Origin: Massilia sp. erpn
Lineage (GTDB): Bacteria > Pseudomonadota > Gammaproteobacteria > Burkholderiales > Burkholderiaceae_D
Length of the DNA: 64,000 nucleotides
Direction: 5' to 3'
Assembly (NCBI RefSeq): GCF_024400215.1
Contig: NZ_CP053748.1
Coordinates: 5,394,001 to 5,458,000, forward strand
Shown: in pieces, positions 35,696 to 42,847 of the stretch
How the letters are laid out: each line of letters starts with the position of its first letter
Position numbering within the stretch: the first letter of the stretch is position 1
Notes under the pieces: generated by a model
Database searches by the model: none
The model's input: the letters and a program-made list of their open reading frames with translations, nothing else
What the model was told of the DNA's origin: nothing
Program-made: the position numbers and the translations under genes

Positions 35696-37840
35696 TTACT
35701 CGATCGTCACGCGCAGATCGCGGCCGGTGGTCGCCACATTGCCAGCATAGTCCGAGGCCAGTATGCGCAAGGTGTACTGGCCCGGCGCGATATCCGCCAC
35801 CTTCCACATACCGGGCGTAATCTGCCCGTCGCTCAGCGTGTTGTTCAGCACATAGGCAAAGCGCGTGGTCTTGCTGCCGTGGACCGTGATGCCGCTGTTC
35901 GGCGCGTAGACGTATTTCACGGCTTCGCGGTTGCGCGGCAGGCGGTCGTAGACCTGGGCCATGCGCGGCTCCTCATAACCGGGTGCCGGCGTACCATCGG
36001 CCTGCAGCAGCTGGTAACCCAGCTTGTACAGGCCGAGGCGGCGGCGCGCCAGGTTGTCGTCCATCTGGTCATACGCTTCGACTACGATACTCAGTTCGCC
36101 CAGCTCGCGCGAGACGCGCACCGGATTGCCATGGCCCAGCGGCAGCTTGCGGTCCTTGCGGTCGTACAGCACGATGCTTTCGATGCGCGGCGCCACTGTA
36201 TCGCGCAGGCCGATGAATGGCAGGCTAAGCGCGTTGCGCGCGCCGCCGTTCGGCACGTAATCCAGGTGCACATGGGCCATGCCGTTGACGGTGCCAAGGG
36301 TTTCGCCAGTATCGAAGCGGGTGCCGCGCCGCACACGCACACGCTCCGGCTTGCCCTTCTCGTCGGCCAGCAGCTGGAAGCGCGCGTCGAGCACCTTGTT
36401 GGCCGGCGTGCGGCCCACCCGCATATGGATGTAGGATAGCGCGCCCAGGTGCAGGCCTTCCGACAGCGAACCGAAGCCCCAGTTCGGCAACGGATCACTG
36501 ACCTTGGCGGGCGCCACCGCCAGCACCGGCTGGCCAACGTCGGCCTGGATATCCAGGCCGCTATGGAAGTGGTGCCGGCTCTCGCCTTCGAAATCGCCGC
36601 GCACCTCGCCCATCAAGCCAACCACTTCATGCGGCGCGTTCTGCGGCGCCACGGGCCACAGCATCGGCTCCTTGCGCAGCGGCGGCGCTGGCTGCGCGAT
36701 GACCGGCGCGGTCTCCCCCTTCTCGGCCACGGCCAGGCGGTGCAGGCGGAAGGTGCGCGCGTCCGATACCAGCAGCGCGCCATCGGCGGCCAGCGTCACG
36801 CCGCGCGGCGCGTACAGACGCACCTTGCCGTCGCTGCCGTAGCCCGGCTCGGGCGGATGATCGAGGTCGGGCAGCGCATCGTATTCGCGGTCCGGCGCGA
36901 TCTGCACCACATGGCCTTGCGAGCCGCTGACGACGTAGAGGAAGCCGTCATGCGTGACCGTGAGCGCCATCGGCTTTCTCAGGATATGCTGGCGCGCCTC
37001 CTCCGGTGCGCTGACGATGGTGCTGACCAGGCCATCGGTACCGAGCTTGCGGATGGCGTCATTCAGGCTGTCGGCGATATACAGATTGCCCAGGCCATCG
37101 ACGGCGACGCCGCAGGGTGTATCGAATTGGGCCGAAGCGGCCGCGCCATCGGTGAAGCCCGGTTTGCCATTGCCCGCGACGGTGGTGACCACGCCGTTCG
37201 GCGCGATGCGGCGGATGCGGTCGTTATAGGTGTCGGCCACGAACACCGCACCGTCGGCGTCGACCGCCACGCTCAGCGGCCCATTGAACTGGGCCTCGGC
37301 GCCCTTGCCGTCGGCGTAGCCGGCGATGCCATTGCCGGCCAGCGTGGAGACGGTGCCGTCCGGCGTCACCTTGCGGATGACGTGGTTGCCGGTGTCGGCC
37401 ACATACAGATTGCCTTGCTTGTCGATGGCAAGGCCGGACGGCGTGTTGAACGCCGCCTGCGCGCCCTTGCCTTCGGCATAGCCTTCCGCGCCGCCGGCCA
37501 GGGTGCTGACCTGGCCATCGGCGCCGATCTTGCGGATACGGTTATTCGCGCCGCCATCGCTGATATATACATTGCCGGCGCCGTCGGCCACGATCCCATA
37601 CGGATCGGCAAAGCGTGCCTGGGCGGCTGCGCCGTTGACATTGCCCGCCACACCGTCGCCGGCCAGATTGTGCACGCGCGCCGTCCACAGCCTGGGCGTG
37701 CGGCGGATGCTGGCCGCCTTCGGCGCCGGTGCCTGGGCCGTTTCGCCCGAATGCATCACATAGTAGACAGTACAGGCGCTGGCGAGCGCAGCGCTGACGG
37801 CAATGGCCGCCACGGTAAGAGGCAACTTGGATTGGGACAT
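35696..37840 (-). CDS. NHL-repeat protein with C-terminal M23-like domain
   Basis: This 714-residue exported or lipid-anchored protein starts SQSKLPLTVAAIAVSAALAS-AC after the initial Met. The first half (about 55-360) holds five to six NHL beta-propeller repeats with the pattern GxxxDGxGNxYxADxxNxxIRKI. A middle segment follows, then a domain beginning HHFHSGLDIQADVGQPVLAV and continuing to HVHLDYV, which looks like the HxxxD and HxH metal motifs of M23/LytM endopeptidases, though spacing is unusual. The C-terminus is Ig-like (DYAGNVATTGRDLRVTIE). ATG 37840 is preferred; a TTG two codons earlier is possible. It may bind or process cell wall or another polymer, which is inference. Confidence 0.78.
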   Translation of the reverse strand: MSQSKLPLTVAAIAVSAALASACTVYYVMHSGETAQAPAPKAASIRRTPRLWTARVHNLAGDGVAGNVNGAAAQARFADPYGIVADGAGNVYISDGGANNRIRKIGADGQVSTLAGGAEGYAEGKGAQAAFNTPSGLAIDKQGNLYVADTGNHVIRKVTPDGTVSTLAGNGIAGYADGKGAEAQFNGPLSVAVDADGAVFVADTYNDRIRRIAPNGVVTTVAGNGKPGFTDGAAASAQFDTPCGVAVDGLGNLYIADSLNDAIRKLGTDGLVSTIVSAPEEARQHILRKPMALTVTHDGFLYVVSGSQGHVVQIAPDREYDALPDLDHPPEPGYGSDGKVRLYAPRGVTLAADGALLVSDARTFRLHRLAVAEKGETAPVIAQPAPPLRKEPMLWPVAPQNAPHEVVGLMGEVRGDFEGESRHHFHSGLDIQADVGQPVLAVAPAKVSDPLPNWGFGSLSEGLHLGALSYIHMRVGRTPANKVLDARFQLLADEKGKPERVRVRRGTRFDTGETLGTVNGMAHVHLDYVPNGGARNALSLPFIGLRDTVAPRIESIVLYDRKDRKLPLGHGNPVRVSRELGELSIVVEAYDQMDDNLARRRLGLYKLGYQLLQADGTPAPGYEEPRMAQVYDRLPRNREAVKYVYAPNSGITVHGSKTTRFAYVLNNTLSDGQITPGMWKVADIAPGQYTLRILASDYAGNVATTGRDLRVTIE

Positions 37841-37896
37841 CGGCAATGCTCGAGAGAATCGAAGCTGAAAGCTTACCCCATTAGCAATCTCGAAAC

Positions 37897-37946
37897 AATT
37901 TCTATTCAGAAATTATTTACTTTAAAGAATAAGATGCCCGTATAAT
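37897..37946 (+). promoter_or_regulatory. promoter region of the LprI-domain gene with inverted repeat
   Basis: A perfect -10 hexamer TATAAT sits at 37941-37946, 27 nt before the ATG at 37974; the -35 is weak (TTTACT, 19 nt upstream). An inverted repeat AATTTCT-ATTC-AGAAATT (37897-37914) lies upstream, between this gene and the divergent NHL gene, and could be an operator. The region is much richer in A+T than its neighbours. Confidence 0.55.
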
Positions 37947-37973
37947 TTTTATTCAATTCAGCAAGGAGAGGCA

Positions 37974-38813
37974 ATGACGGATTCAAATATCCTACGCACC
38001 CATAGATTAAGGTCTTGGATATTCTTTGCCTTGTTACTGGCAATGGCAAACACCGTCTGGGCGGCGGCAAAGCCGGCCGGCTGGGTGCTTTCCTATGAGG
38101 GAAAATCGAGCAACGCCTTTATCTGGGATAAGCGCGCCAAGGAATTGATCAAAAATAGCGTTCCGCCCAAGATCGCCGACGAGTTGCTGAGTGCCCTGGG
38201 CGGCCCGCCCGACCCGGTCGTGGTTCTGAAGCGGCGCTACGTCAGCGTTTCCGCCTGCGTCGCCCATGCCTGCATGGTGAAGGGCTTGTTCTGGTTCGAC
38301 AGCCAGAACGGCGTGGGCATCGGCGTCTATCTGGACGAGGATTCCTTGACGCTCGCCTCCAGCGGCCTGCTGCCGGAAGAAGTTCCCGCTGTTGCGCGCA
38401 AGGCCATCACGAACTGGTTGAGCGACGTCGATGTCCAGCCCAAGCAGGCGCACTACCTCGCGCCGAACGGAGAGGTTTCGCCAATCGCGCCAACCCAGTT
38501 CGTCCGCCCGACCTACCGCGCCAAGCCGGAAGGCCCGTCTTTTGACTGCCGCAAGGCGGCGATCTCGATCGAACGCACCATTTGCGGCGACGCCCAGCTG
38601 GCGAAGCAGGATCTCGCATTGGCCACCCTGTTCAATGAAATCCGGCGCGGCAACGATACCGTCGGTGGACGGGACGAACTGCGCGCTTTCCAGCTCGAAT
38701 GGCTCAAGGGGCGTGACGCGACCTGCAGCAAGGCCGCCGCCACGGCCGCCTGTCTCGGTGAACAGTACCGGCAGCAGCACGACCGGCTGATGCACTGGAC
38801 GCCGAAGCATTAA
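37974..38813 (+). CDS. secreted protein with C-terminal LprI-like (DUF1311) domain
   Basis: This 279-residue exported protein has an N-terminal signal (RLRSWIFFALLLAMANTVWA, cleaved near WAA-AK). The first domain (about 35-170) is not recognised. The C-terminal domain (about 185-275) matches lysozyme-inhibitor LprI-type proteins: FDCRKAAISIERTICGDAQL, then LFNEIRRGND, QLEWLKGRDATCSKAA and CLGEQYRQQHDRL, with paired cysteines. LprI itself inhibits lysozyme in mycobacteria; most homologues are uncharacterised. It has an AAGGAGAG site and a TATAAT promoter of its own. Confidence 0.78.
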   Translation: MTDSNILRTHRLRSWIFFALLLAMANTVWAAAKPAGWVLSYEGKSSNAFIWDKRAKELIKNSVPPKIADELLSALGGPPDPVVVLKRRYVSVSACVAHACMVKGLFWFDSQNGVGIGVYLDEDSLTLASSGLLPEEVPAVARKAITNWLSDVDVQPKQAHYLAPNGEVSPIAPTQFVRPTYRAKPEGPSFDCRKAAISIERTICGDAQLAKQDLALATLFNEIRRGNDTVGGRDELRAFQLEWLKGRDATCSKAAATAACLGEQYRQQHDRLMHWTPKH

Positions 38814-38851
38814 GGCGCTTTCCCTGCAAACTCCATGGTGATATTGAACGC

Positions 38852-39346
38852 ATGAACCGCGCCGTTTCCATTGACGATCTTTCCGTAGTCGCCCGGCAGT
38901 GCATTGCCGTCACCTGCCTTCAGCGTTTTTGCCAGCGCTATCAGATCAAGCATCCCGCCCTGACACAGTTCATCGACCATGTCTGGAAGGTCGGCCAGGC
39001 CAACGGCGAGTCCTTTGTGGCCTGGGACGAGGGCTTCAGCACGCTGCCGATCACCGGCCTGGGCGATGAATGGCCGGAAGCGGTCCGCGCCGCCATCCCT
39101 GCGGACATTTGCGACACCCTGGTGGAACTGGTCGAGCAAGTGTTGGAAACCAGCGCCAGCACCTGGTATGGTGGCGACCTTCCGGCTACGAAGCGGCACC
39201 TGGAGATCGTGCTGGACATCTGCCAGCAGCATGGTGTCGCCCAACCCGATTTCCGCCAATACACCCAGGCGCAAGCGCAACTGCGCGGCGGCTGGGGGCC
39301 GGTACTGACGGATGAAGAAACAAGCGCCTGGCGCCGCCTGGCCTAA
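38852..39346 (+). CDS. hypothetical cytoplasmic protein
   Basis: I do not recognise a family. The 164-residue product has no signal or membrane segment and looks mainly helical: IDDLSVVARQCIAVTCLQRF at the N-terminus, then DICDTLVELVEQVLETSAST and TKRHLEIVLDICQQHG. It lies 38 nt after the LprI-domain gene and 3 nt before another unknown protein, so the three may be co-transcribed. The pairing of a secreted LprI-like protein with two orphan cytoplasmic proteins recalls accessory or polymorphic-toxin immunity islands, but no toxin is seen. Confidence 0.6.
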   Translation: MNRAVSIDDLSVVARQCIAVTCLQRFCQRYQIKHPALTQFIDHVWKVGQANGESFVAWDEGFSTLPITGLGDEWPEAVRAAIPADICDTLVELVEQVLETSASTWYGGDLPATKRHLEIVLDICQQHGVAQPDFRQYTQAQAQLRGGWGPVLTDEETSAWRRLA

Positions 39347-39367
39347 AGAATGAGAAAAGGAATGGAT

Positions 39368-39850
39368 ATGGAAGTCGGCATTAACGCCAATATGGTCGAT
39401 CAAACCACGGCCGAGTTGGCACGTGCCATGCGTCCCCTGCTGAAAGCGCTGGAGGAGCGGCTGCGGGGGGAGTATGGCGGGCAGATGGAACATTTGTGGA
39501 TCGATCTTGAACTGCTGAAGAGTTTTACCCGGCCGGACGGCAAGCCCTGCCATCCCTTCCGCTTGCAGAAACGGGTATCCGGGCGGGCGCGCATGGGCCT
39601 TCCCGCCATTCCCGACAGGTTTAATGTCGGCCATTTCAGCGTGCTGCCGGACTTTGCGCTCCTGGCCTCCTTGCCGGAGGAACAAGCGATTCCCTATGTG
39701 CTGAACCTGATCCATGAAACCTCGGCCCTGCTGCTGGAAAAACAGAAAAAGCTGGGCGGCTTCGATGCCGTCAAATTCCGGGCGCGCTTCCTGGAAGAAT
39801 GCGCTGCCCTTGGCTATGCACTGGCTGGCGAAACTACAGCCGAGGCCTAA
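39368..39850 (+). CDS. hypothetical cytoplasmic protein
   Basis: No family is recognised. The product (about 160 aa from ATG 39368) is soluble, with a helical N-terminus (TTAELARAMRPLLKALEERL), a central segment containing HLWIDLELLKSF and HPFRLQKRV, and a C-terminal helical region (VKFRARFLEECAALGYALAG). Three in-frame ATGs occur at 39350, 39362 and 39368. The AAAAGG site at 39355-39360 is best spaced for 39368 and would be inside the coding sequence if 39350 were used. It follows the preceding orphan closely and precedes a serine hydrolase by 5 nt. Confidence 0.6.
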   Translation: MEVGINANMVDQTTAELARAMRPLLKALEERLRGEYGGQMEHLWIDLELLKSFTRPDGKPCHPFRLQKRVSGRARMGLPAIPDRFNVGHFSVLPDFALLASLPEEQAIPYVLNLIHETSALLLEKQKKLGGFDAVKFRARFLEECAALGYALAGETTAEA

Positions 39851-39855
39851 GGCAA

Positions 39856-40935
39856 ATGCCCTCATCGATGAGAAATAGCATCCGCGTCGCCGCCTCTCTT
39901 CTGCTGCTCTCAGGCTGGGCCGGCGCGGCCGCGCTGCCGGAGCGCAATCCGGGTTTGCACTGGCCAGCCATGGCGGAAGCGAGTCCGGCTTGCCAAGCCA
40001 GCCTGGCTCAGGTGCGCAGTCAGTTGGTCATGCTGCCGACCACCTCGCTGATGGCGGTGCGCGATGGCGAGGTACTCTTCAGCTATGGCGCCGTAGATCG
40101 CGCCAACCAGGTCTATTCCGTGCGCAAAAGCGTGCTGGCCATGATGTATGGACCTCCTGTCACCGCCGGAACCATTTCCCTCGACAGCAGCCTCGCATCG
40201 CTGGACATTGACGATGTCGGCGGCCTGCTGCCGCTCGAACGCGGCGCAAAGGTCGGCGATCTGCTGGCGGCGCGTTCCGGCGTCTATCATGTGGCCGCTA
40301 ATCCCGGCGACGATGCGGAGGCCGCGCCACCGCGCGGCTCGCAACGGCCTGGCGCCTACTTCTTGTATAACAACTGGGATTTCAACGTCGCCGGCACGGT
40401 CTATGAACAGCTGACGCGGCGCGATATTTACCAAAGCTTTGCCAGTGAACTGGCGCAGCCCCTGCAATTCGAAGACTTCGCGCTGGCGCAGCAGCGGCGC
40501 AGCGGCGATCCCAAACGCTCGCGCCATCTGGCCTACCACTTCCACTTCTCGACCCGCGACATGGCCCGCCTGGGCCAGCTGATGCTGCAGGAGGGCCGCT
40601 GGAACGGCCGCCAGCTCCTGCCCGCCAACTGGCTGGCGCGCATCACGACGCCGCTGACACGCGCAGCCGACATGCATCCGCCATCGGCTGCGCGGCGCCA
40701 GCTCGACTACGGCCTGATGTGGTGGATCCCCACCCTGCCAGCCGATTCGCCATTGGCCGGCGCCTACATGGCCTGGGGCTATTATGGCCAGTTCATCCTG
40801 GTGGTTCCGAAACAGCGCATGGTCATCAGCCACCAGCGCGTGGTGACAGCGACAGAGGGCAGCGCGCCACGCAAGGTCAGCCCCGCCGAATTTCTACGCA
40901 TCGCCAATATGCTGGTGCAATCGCCATGCCTTTAA
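39856..40935 (+). CDS. serine hydrolase (class C beta-lactamase-like fold)
   Basis: This 359-residue exported protein has an N-terminal signal (SIRVAASLLLLSGWAGAAAL). It carries the SxxK motif as SVRK (Ser88, Lys91 counted from ATG 39856) and a Y-x-N motif in FLYNNWDFN, so the catalytic machinery of the penicillin-binding-protein/AmpC-like superfamily looks intact. The third motif (K/H-T-G) may be the WGYYGQF region and is less clear. Such proteins include esterases, D-amino peptidases and beta-lactamase-like hydrolases; resistance cannot be inferred. Start alternatives are 39856 and 39868; neither has a strong ribosome-binding site. Confidence 0.82.
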   Translation: MPSSMRNSIRVAASLLLLSGWAGAAALPERNPGLHWPAMAEASPACQASLAQVRSQLVMLPTTSLMAVRDGEVLFSYGAVDRANQVYSVRKSVLAMMYGPPVTAGTISLDSSLASLDIDDVGGLLPLERGAKVGDLLAARSGVYHVAANPGDDAEAAPPRGSQRPGAYFLYNNWDFNVAGTVYEQLTRRDIYQSFASELAQPLQFEDFALAQQRRSGDPKRSRHLAYHFHFSTRDMARLGQLMLQEGRWNGRQLLPANWLARITTPLTRAADMHPPSAARRQLDYGLMWWIPTLPADSPLAGAYMAWGYYGQFILVVPKQRMVISHQRVVTATEGSAPRKVSPAEFLRIANMLVQSPCL

Positions 40936-40955
40936 GGATCGTTGGGGGAGGACTT

Positions 40956-41024
40956 ATGTGTTGGTGGGATAAAAACACAGACCTTGGACACGAATCTCCA
41001 GACCCGCGCCGATGGTGGGAATGA
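40956..41024 (+). CDS. possible 22-residue Trp-rich small protein
   Basis: An ORF begins at ATG 40956, preceded by an unusually strong Shine-Dalgarno (GGGGGAGGA, 5-6 nt upstream), and encodes MCWWDKNTDLGHESPDPRRW followed by WE and a stop. Four of the 22 residues are Trp, arranged as WW near each end. It lies 20 nt after the serine hydrolase stop. There is no homology evidence. Its main support is the ribosome-binding site and the odd composition, so it may be chance. Confidence 0.35.
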   Translation: MCWWDKNTDLGHESPDPRRWWE

Positions 41025-41082
41025 ATCCGCCAAGCTCACTTGATCCATGCTCAACACCGAGTTGTACAACCGTAATCGACAT

Positions 41083-41493
41083 TCAATAAACCCCATACGG
41101 CATGGGCCAGTAACTTAGCCCTTCTTCGCCTACCTGTCGCAGATGGGCATCTTCACTGCGAACCATTTGTTCGAGTGCCGCGCGAGATTCATTCGTGCCA
41201 ATACGAGCCAATGCAAAAGCACATTCCCTTTGGAACCTGCACCAACGATCCCATTCGGCCAGGGACTTGAATTTCGTTCTCGCCGCGCTGGCGATGGCGT
41301 CTACAACGCTTGGATTTCCTATCAAACCCAGCTCGAAAACGATGTTTTCATGCGAGCCATGCCAATCCTCTAAAAGAATATGCGCCAGCAGGGGCGCCGT
41401 AGAGAAATCACGATTTACCGCGCAGACCGTCTCGCTCAGTTCGTCAGCGTCTCGGCTAGCCGCAACTTCGGCCAAAATACTTAAAATACTCAT
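41083..41493 (-). CDS. HEAT-repeat-like protein
   Basis: This 136-residue soluble all-helical protein has HEAT-type spacing: HENIVFELGLIGNPSVVDAI, RECAFALARIGTNESRAALE and DAHLRQVGEEGLSYW. Small stand-alone HEAT proteins of this kind are common in accessory regions and sometimes act as immunity proteins; no partner toxin is adjacent. ATG 41493 gives the compact protein. A GTG at 41586 would add 31 residues with no domain features. Base composition is less GC-rich than in the surrounding housekeeping genes, consistent with acquired DNA. Confidence 0.65.
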   Translation of the reverse strand: MSILSILAEVAASRDADELSETVCAVNRDFSTAPLLAHILLEDWHGSHENIVFELGLIGNPSVVDAIASAARTKFKSLAEWDRWCRFQRECAFALARIGTNESRAALEQMVRSEDAHLRQVGEEGLSYWPMPYGVY

Positions 41494-41622
41494 ATTAGGT
41501 TCAATCCCAATGTTGGCAGTCTCCTGGGCCGGCTCACCAAGCAAGTCCGGTCTGACTGTTTTGCCGGGACCAGACTTGGCGCCCACAAGTGGACGAAATA
41601 TACACTCAAGTAATAGTGAAGT

Positions 41623-42378
41623 TCAATGCGGATTCATCGCCGCGAAAGTTTCATCATACCTGCCATCCCGTTCGGCCCAGCGGCGGGCGCGGTCGCGCTC
41701 GACCAGCACTTCGCCGCGCGGATGATCCCCCTGTTCCAGCAATTGCATGACCTCCGCCACATAGGCCGCAAGCGGCATGGCGCGCGGGTCGCAGGCCTGC
41801 TGGCTGCCCGTCAGCGCGGTCTGGACATAGGGCGGCGCCAGCTCCAGCACTTCGAGCGGGAGATGCCGGAGCTGGTGGCGCAGCGACTGCAGCCAGGAAT
41901 GCAGGAAGGCCTTGCTGGCGCAATACGCCGGGAAGTCGGCGCGCGGAATGAAGGCGAGATTGGAACTGGTCGCCATGATCGCCGCATTGGGCTGCCGTTT
42001 CAGCAGCGGCAGGAACGCGGCCGTCACGCGCAGAACGCCCATGATGTTGGTTTCGATGATCGTCTGGGCGCCGGACGCGTCCCAGTCATCGGCCCGCATA
42101 TCTTCCGCGCGCGAGATGCCGGCATTGGCCACCAGCACATTCAATTCCGGAAAACGCGCGCGGACCTCGTCAAGCAAATGGGCCAGGGAGGCCGGCGCAT
42201 CCAGGTCCAGCGGCATAGCCACGATGCCGGGCCGCTGCGCGCTGATTTCCTCCAGCAGGGAGAGGCGCCGCCCCGTGACGATAACGCGGTTGCCGCGGTC
42301 ATGGAAGGCTTCCGCGAGGGCGCGGCCGATACCGCTGCTGCCGCCGGTGATCAGGATGGTGTTGCCAGTCGTTTGCAT
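41623..42378 (-). CDS. SDR family oxidoreductase (DltE-like)
   Basis: This 251-residue classical short-chain dehydrogenase has the cofactor motif ILITGGSSGIGRALAEAF, structural VLVANAGISRAED and catalytic Ser-Tyr-Lys in MATSSNLAFIPRADF followed by YCASK. TGRR after the second strand suggests NADP(H). The C-terminal region (RWAERDGRYDETFAAMNPH) resembles DltE/YciK-type oxidoreductases of unknown substrate. It stands alone on the minus strand, with about 320 nt between its start and the terminator that follows prc. Confidence 0.85.
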   Translation of the reverse strand: MQTTGNTILITGGSSGIGRALAEAFHDRGNRVIVTGRRLSLLEEISAQRPGIVAMPLDLDAPASLAHLLDEVRARFPELNVLVANAGISRAEDMRADDWDASGAQTIIETNIMGVLRVTAAFLPLLKRQPNAAIMATSSNLAFIPRADFPAYCASKAFLHSWLQSLRHQLRHLPLEVLELAPPYVQTALTGSQQACDPRAMPLAAYVAEVMQLLEQGDHPRGEVLVERDRARRWAERDGRYDETFAAMNPH

Positions 42379-42696
42379 GATGTTGTCGCTCCATAGTTCG
42401 GTTGAGGCCGTAAGCTGAGGGGCGAGCGCGCTGGATCGGCGAAGAAAGCGGATCTGCCCGCAACCTCAGATTCCTGGCGCAGCCATTGCCAGGAATAGTT
42501 GAGGCCATCAAGCAGCGGATGGGAATAGGAAGAACAGCAGCGTAGCAATGGCCTCAGTATCGAGAACTCCCCGCTGGGACCTACTCGATAAAGGGCGCGT
42601 TGGATGACGGTAACGCCTACGACAGTCTGTGCAAAACAACTGTGGCTCGCAGTCTGGCGCGGCAGGCCGCTGTTGTCAAGCCAGAATGAGAAGAGC
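42379..42696. other. intergenic stretch upstream of the SDR gene, no gene seen
   Basis: Reading frames here on either strand lack ribosome-binding sites and protein-like composition. A short inverted repeat, ATTCCTGGC...GCCAGGAAT (about 42470-42497), is visible. The region presumably contains the SDR promoter; I cannot place it with confidence. Confidence 0.4.
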
Positions 42697-42725
42697 AAAA
42701 AAAAAGCCCGCTACGGGAGCGGGCT
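42697..42725 (-). terminator. intrinsic terminator downstream of prc
   Basis: On the minus strand an 8-bp stem, AGCCCGCT-CCCGT-AGCGGGCT, is followed directly by nine U residues. This is the best Rho-independent terminator in the window. It lies about 120 nt after the prc stop codon and ends the prc transcript. Confidence 0.92.
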
Positions 42726-42790
42726 AAGTCTATTTCCTTGGAGGAGAATAGAGGAGACAGGTGAAGTATGCTGCGCTGCGCAAAACTCGT
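42697..42790 (-). ncRNA. candidate 3'-UTR small RNA with anti-Shine-Dalgarno loops (prc 3' end)
   Basis: Between the prc stop and its terminator the minus-strand RNA contains two UCUCCUC motifs, complementary to 42740-42746 and 42751-42757. One sits in the loop of a hairpin with a UCUAUU/AAUAGA stem (42729-42752). A C/U-rich single-stranded loop next to a strong terminator with a long U-run is the layout of Hfq-type 3'-derived sRNAs such as those carrying CUCCUCC motifs in alphaproteobacteria. No promoter or processing site is identified, so this is a structural proposal only. Confidence 0.35.
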
Positions 42791-42847
42791 CTACTTTATT
42801 ATAGTGATACGAGATATTGCCGCAGCGCATAACATGCGAAATGATAG

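Noticed and set aside
39856..40935. Beta-lactamase resistance gene
   Set aside because: SxxK and YxN are present but the KTG box is unclear, and most relatives are esterase- or peptidase-like serine hydrolases.
42351..42698. 115-codon minus-strand frame between the SDR gene and the prc terminator
   Set aside because: It overlaps the start of the SDR gene, begins next to the terminator poly-U, and has no ribosome-binding site or recognisable features.
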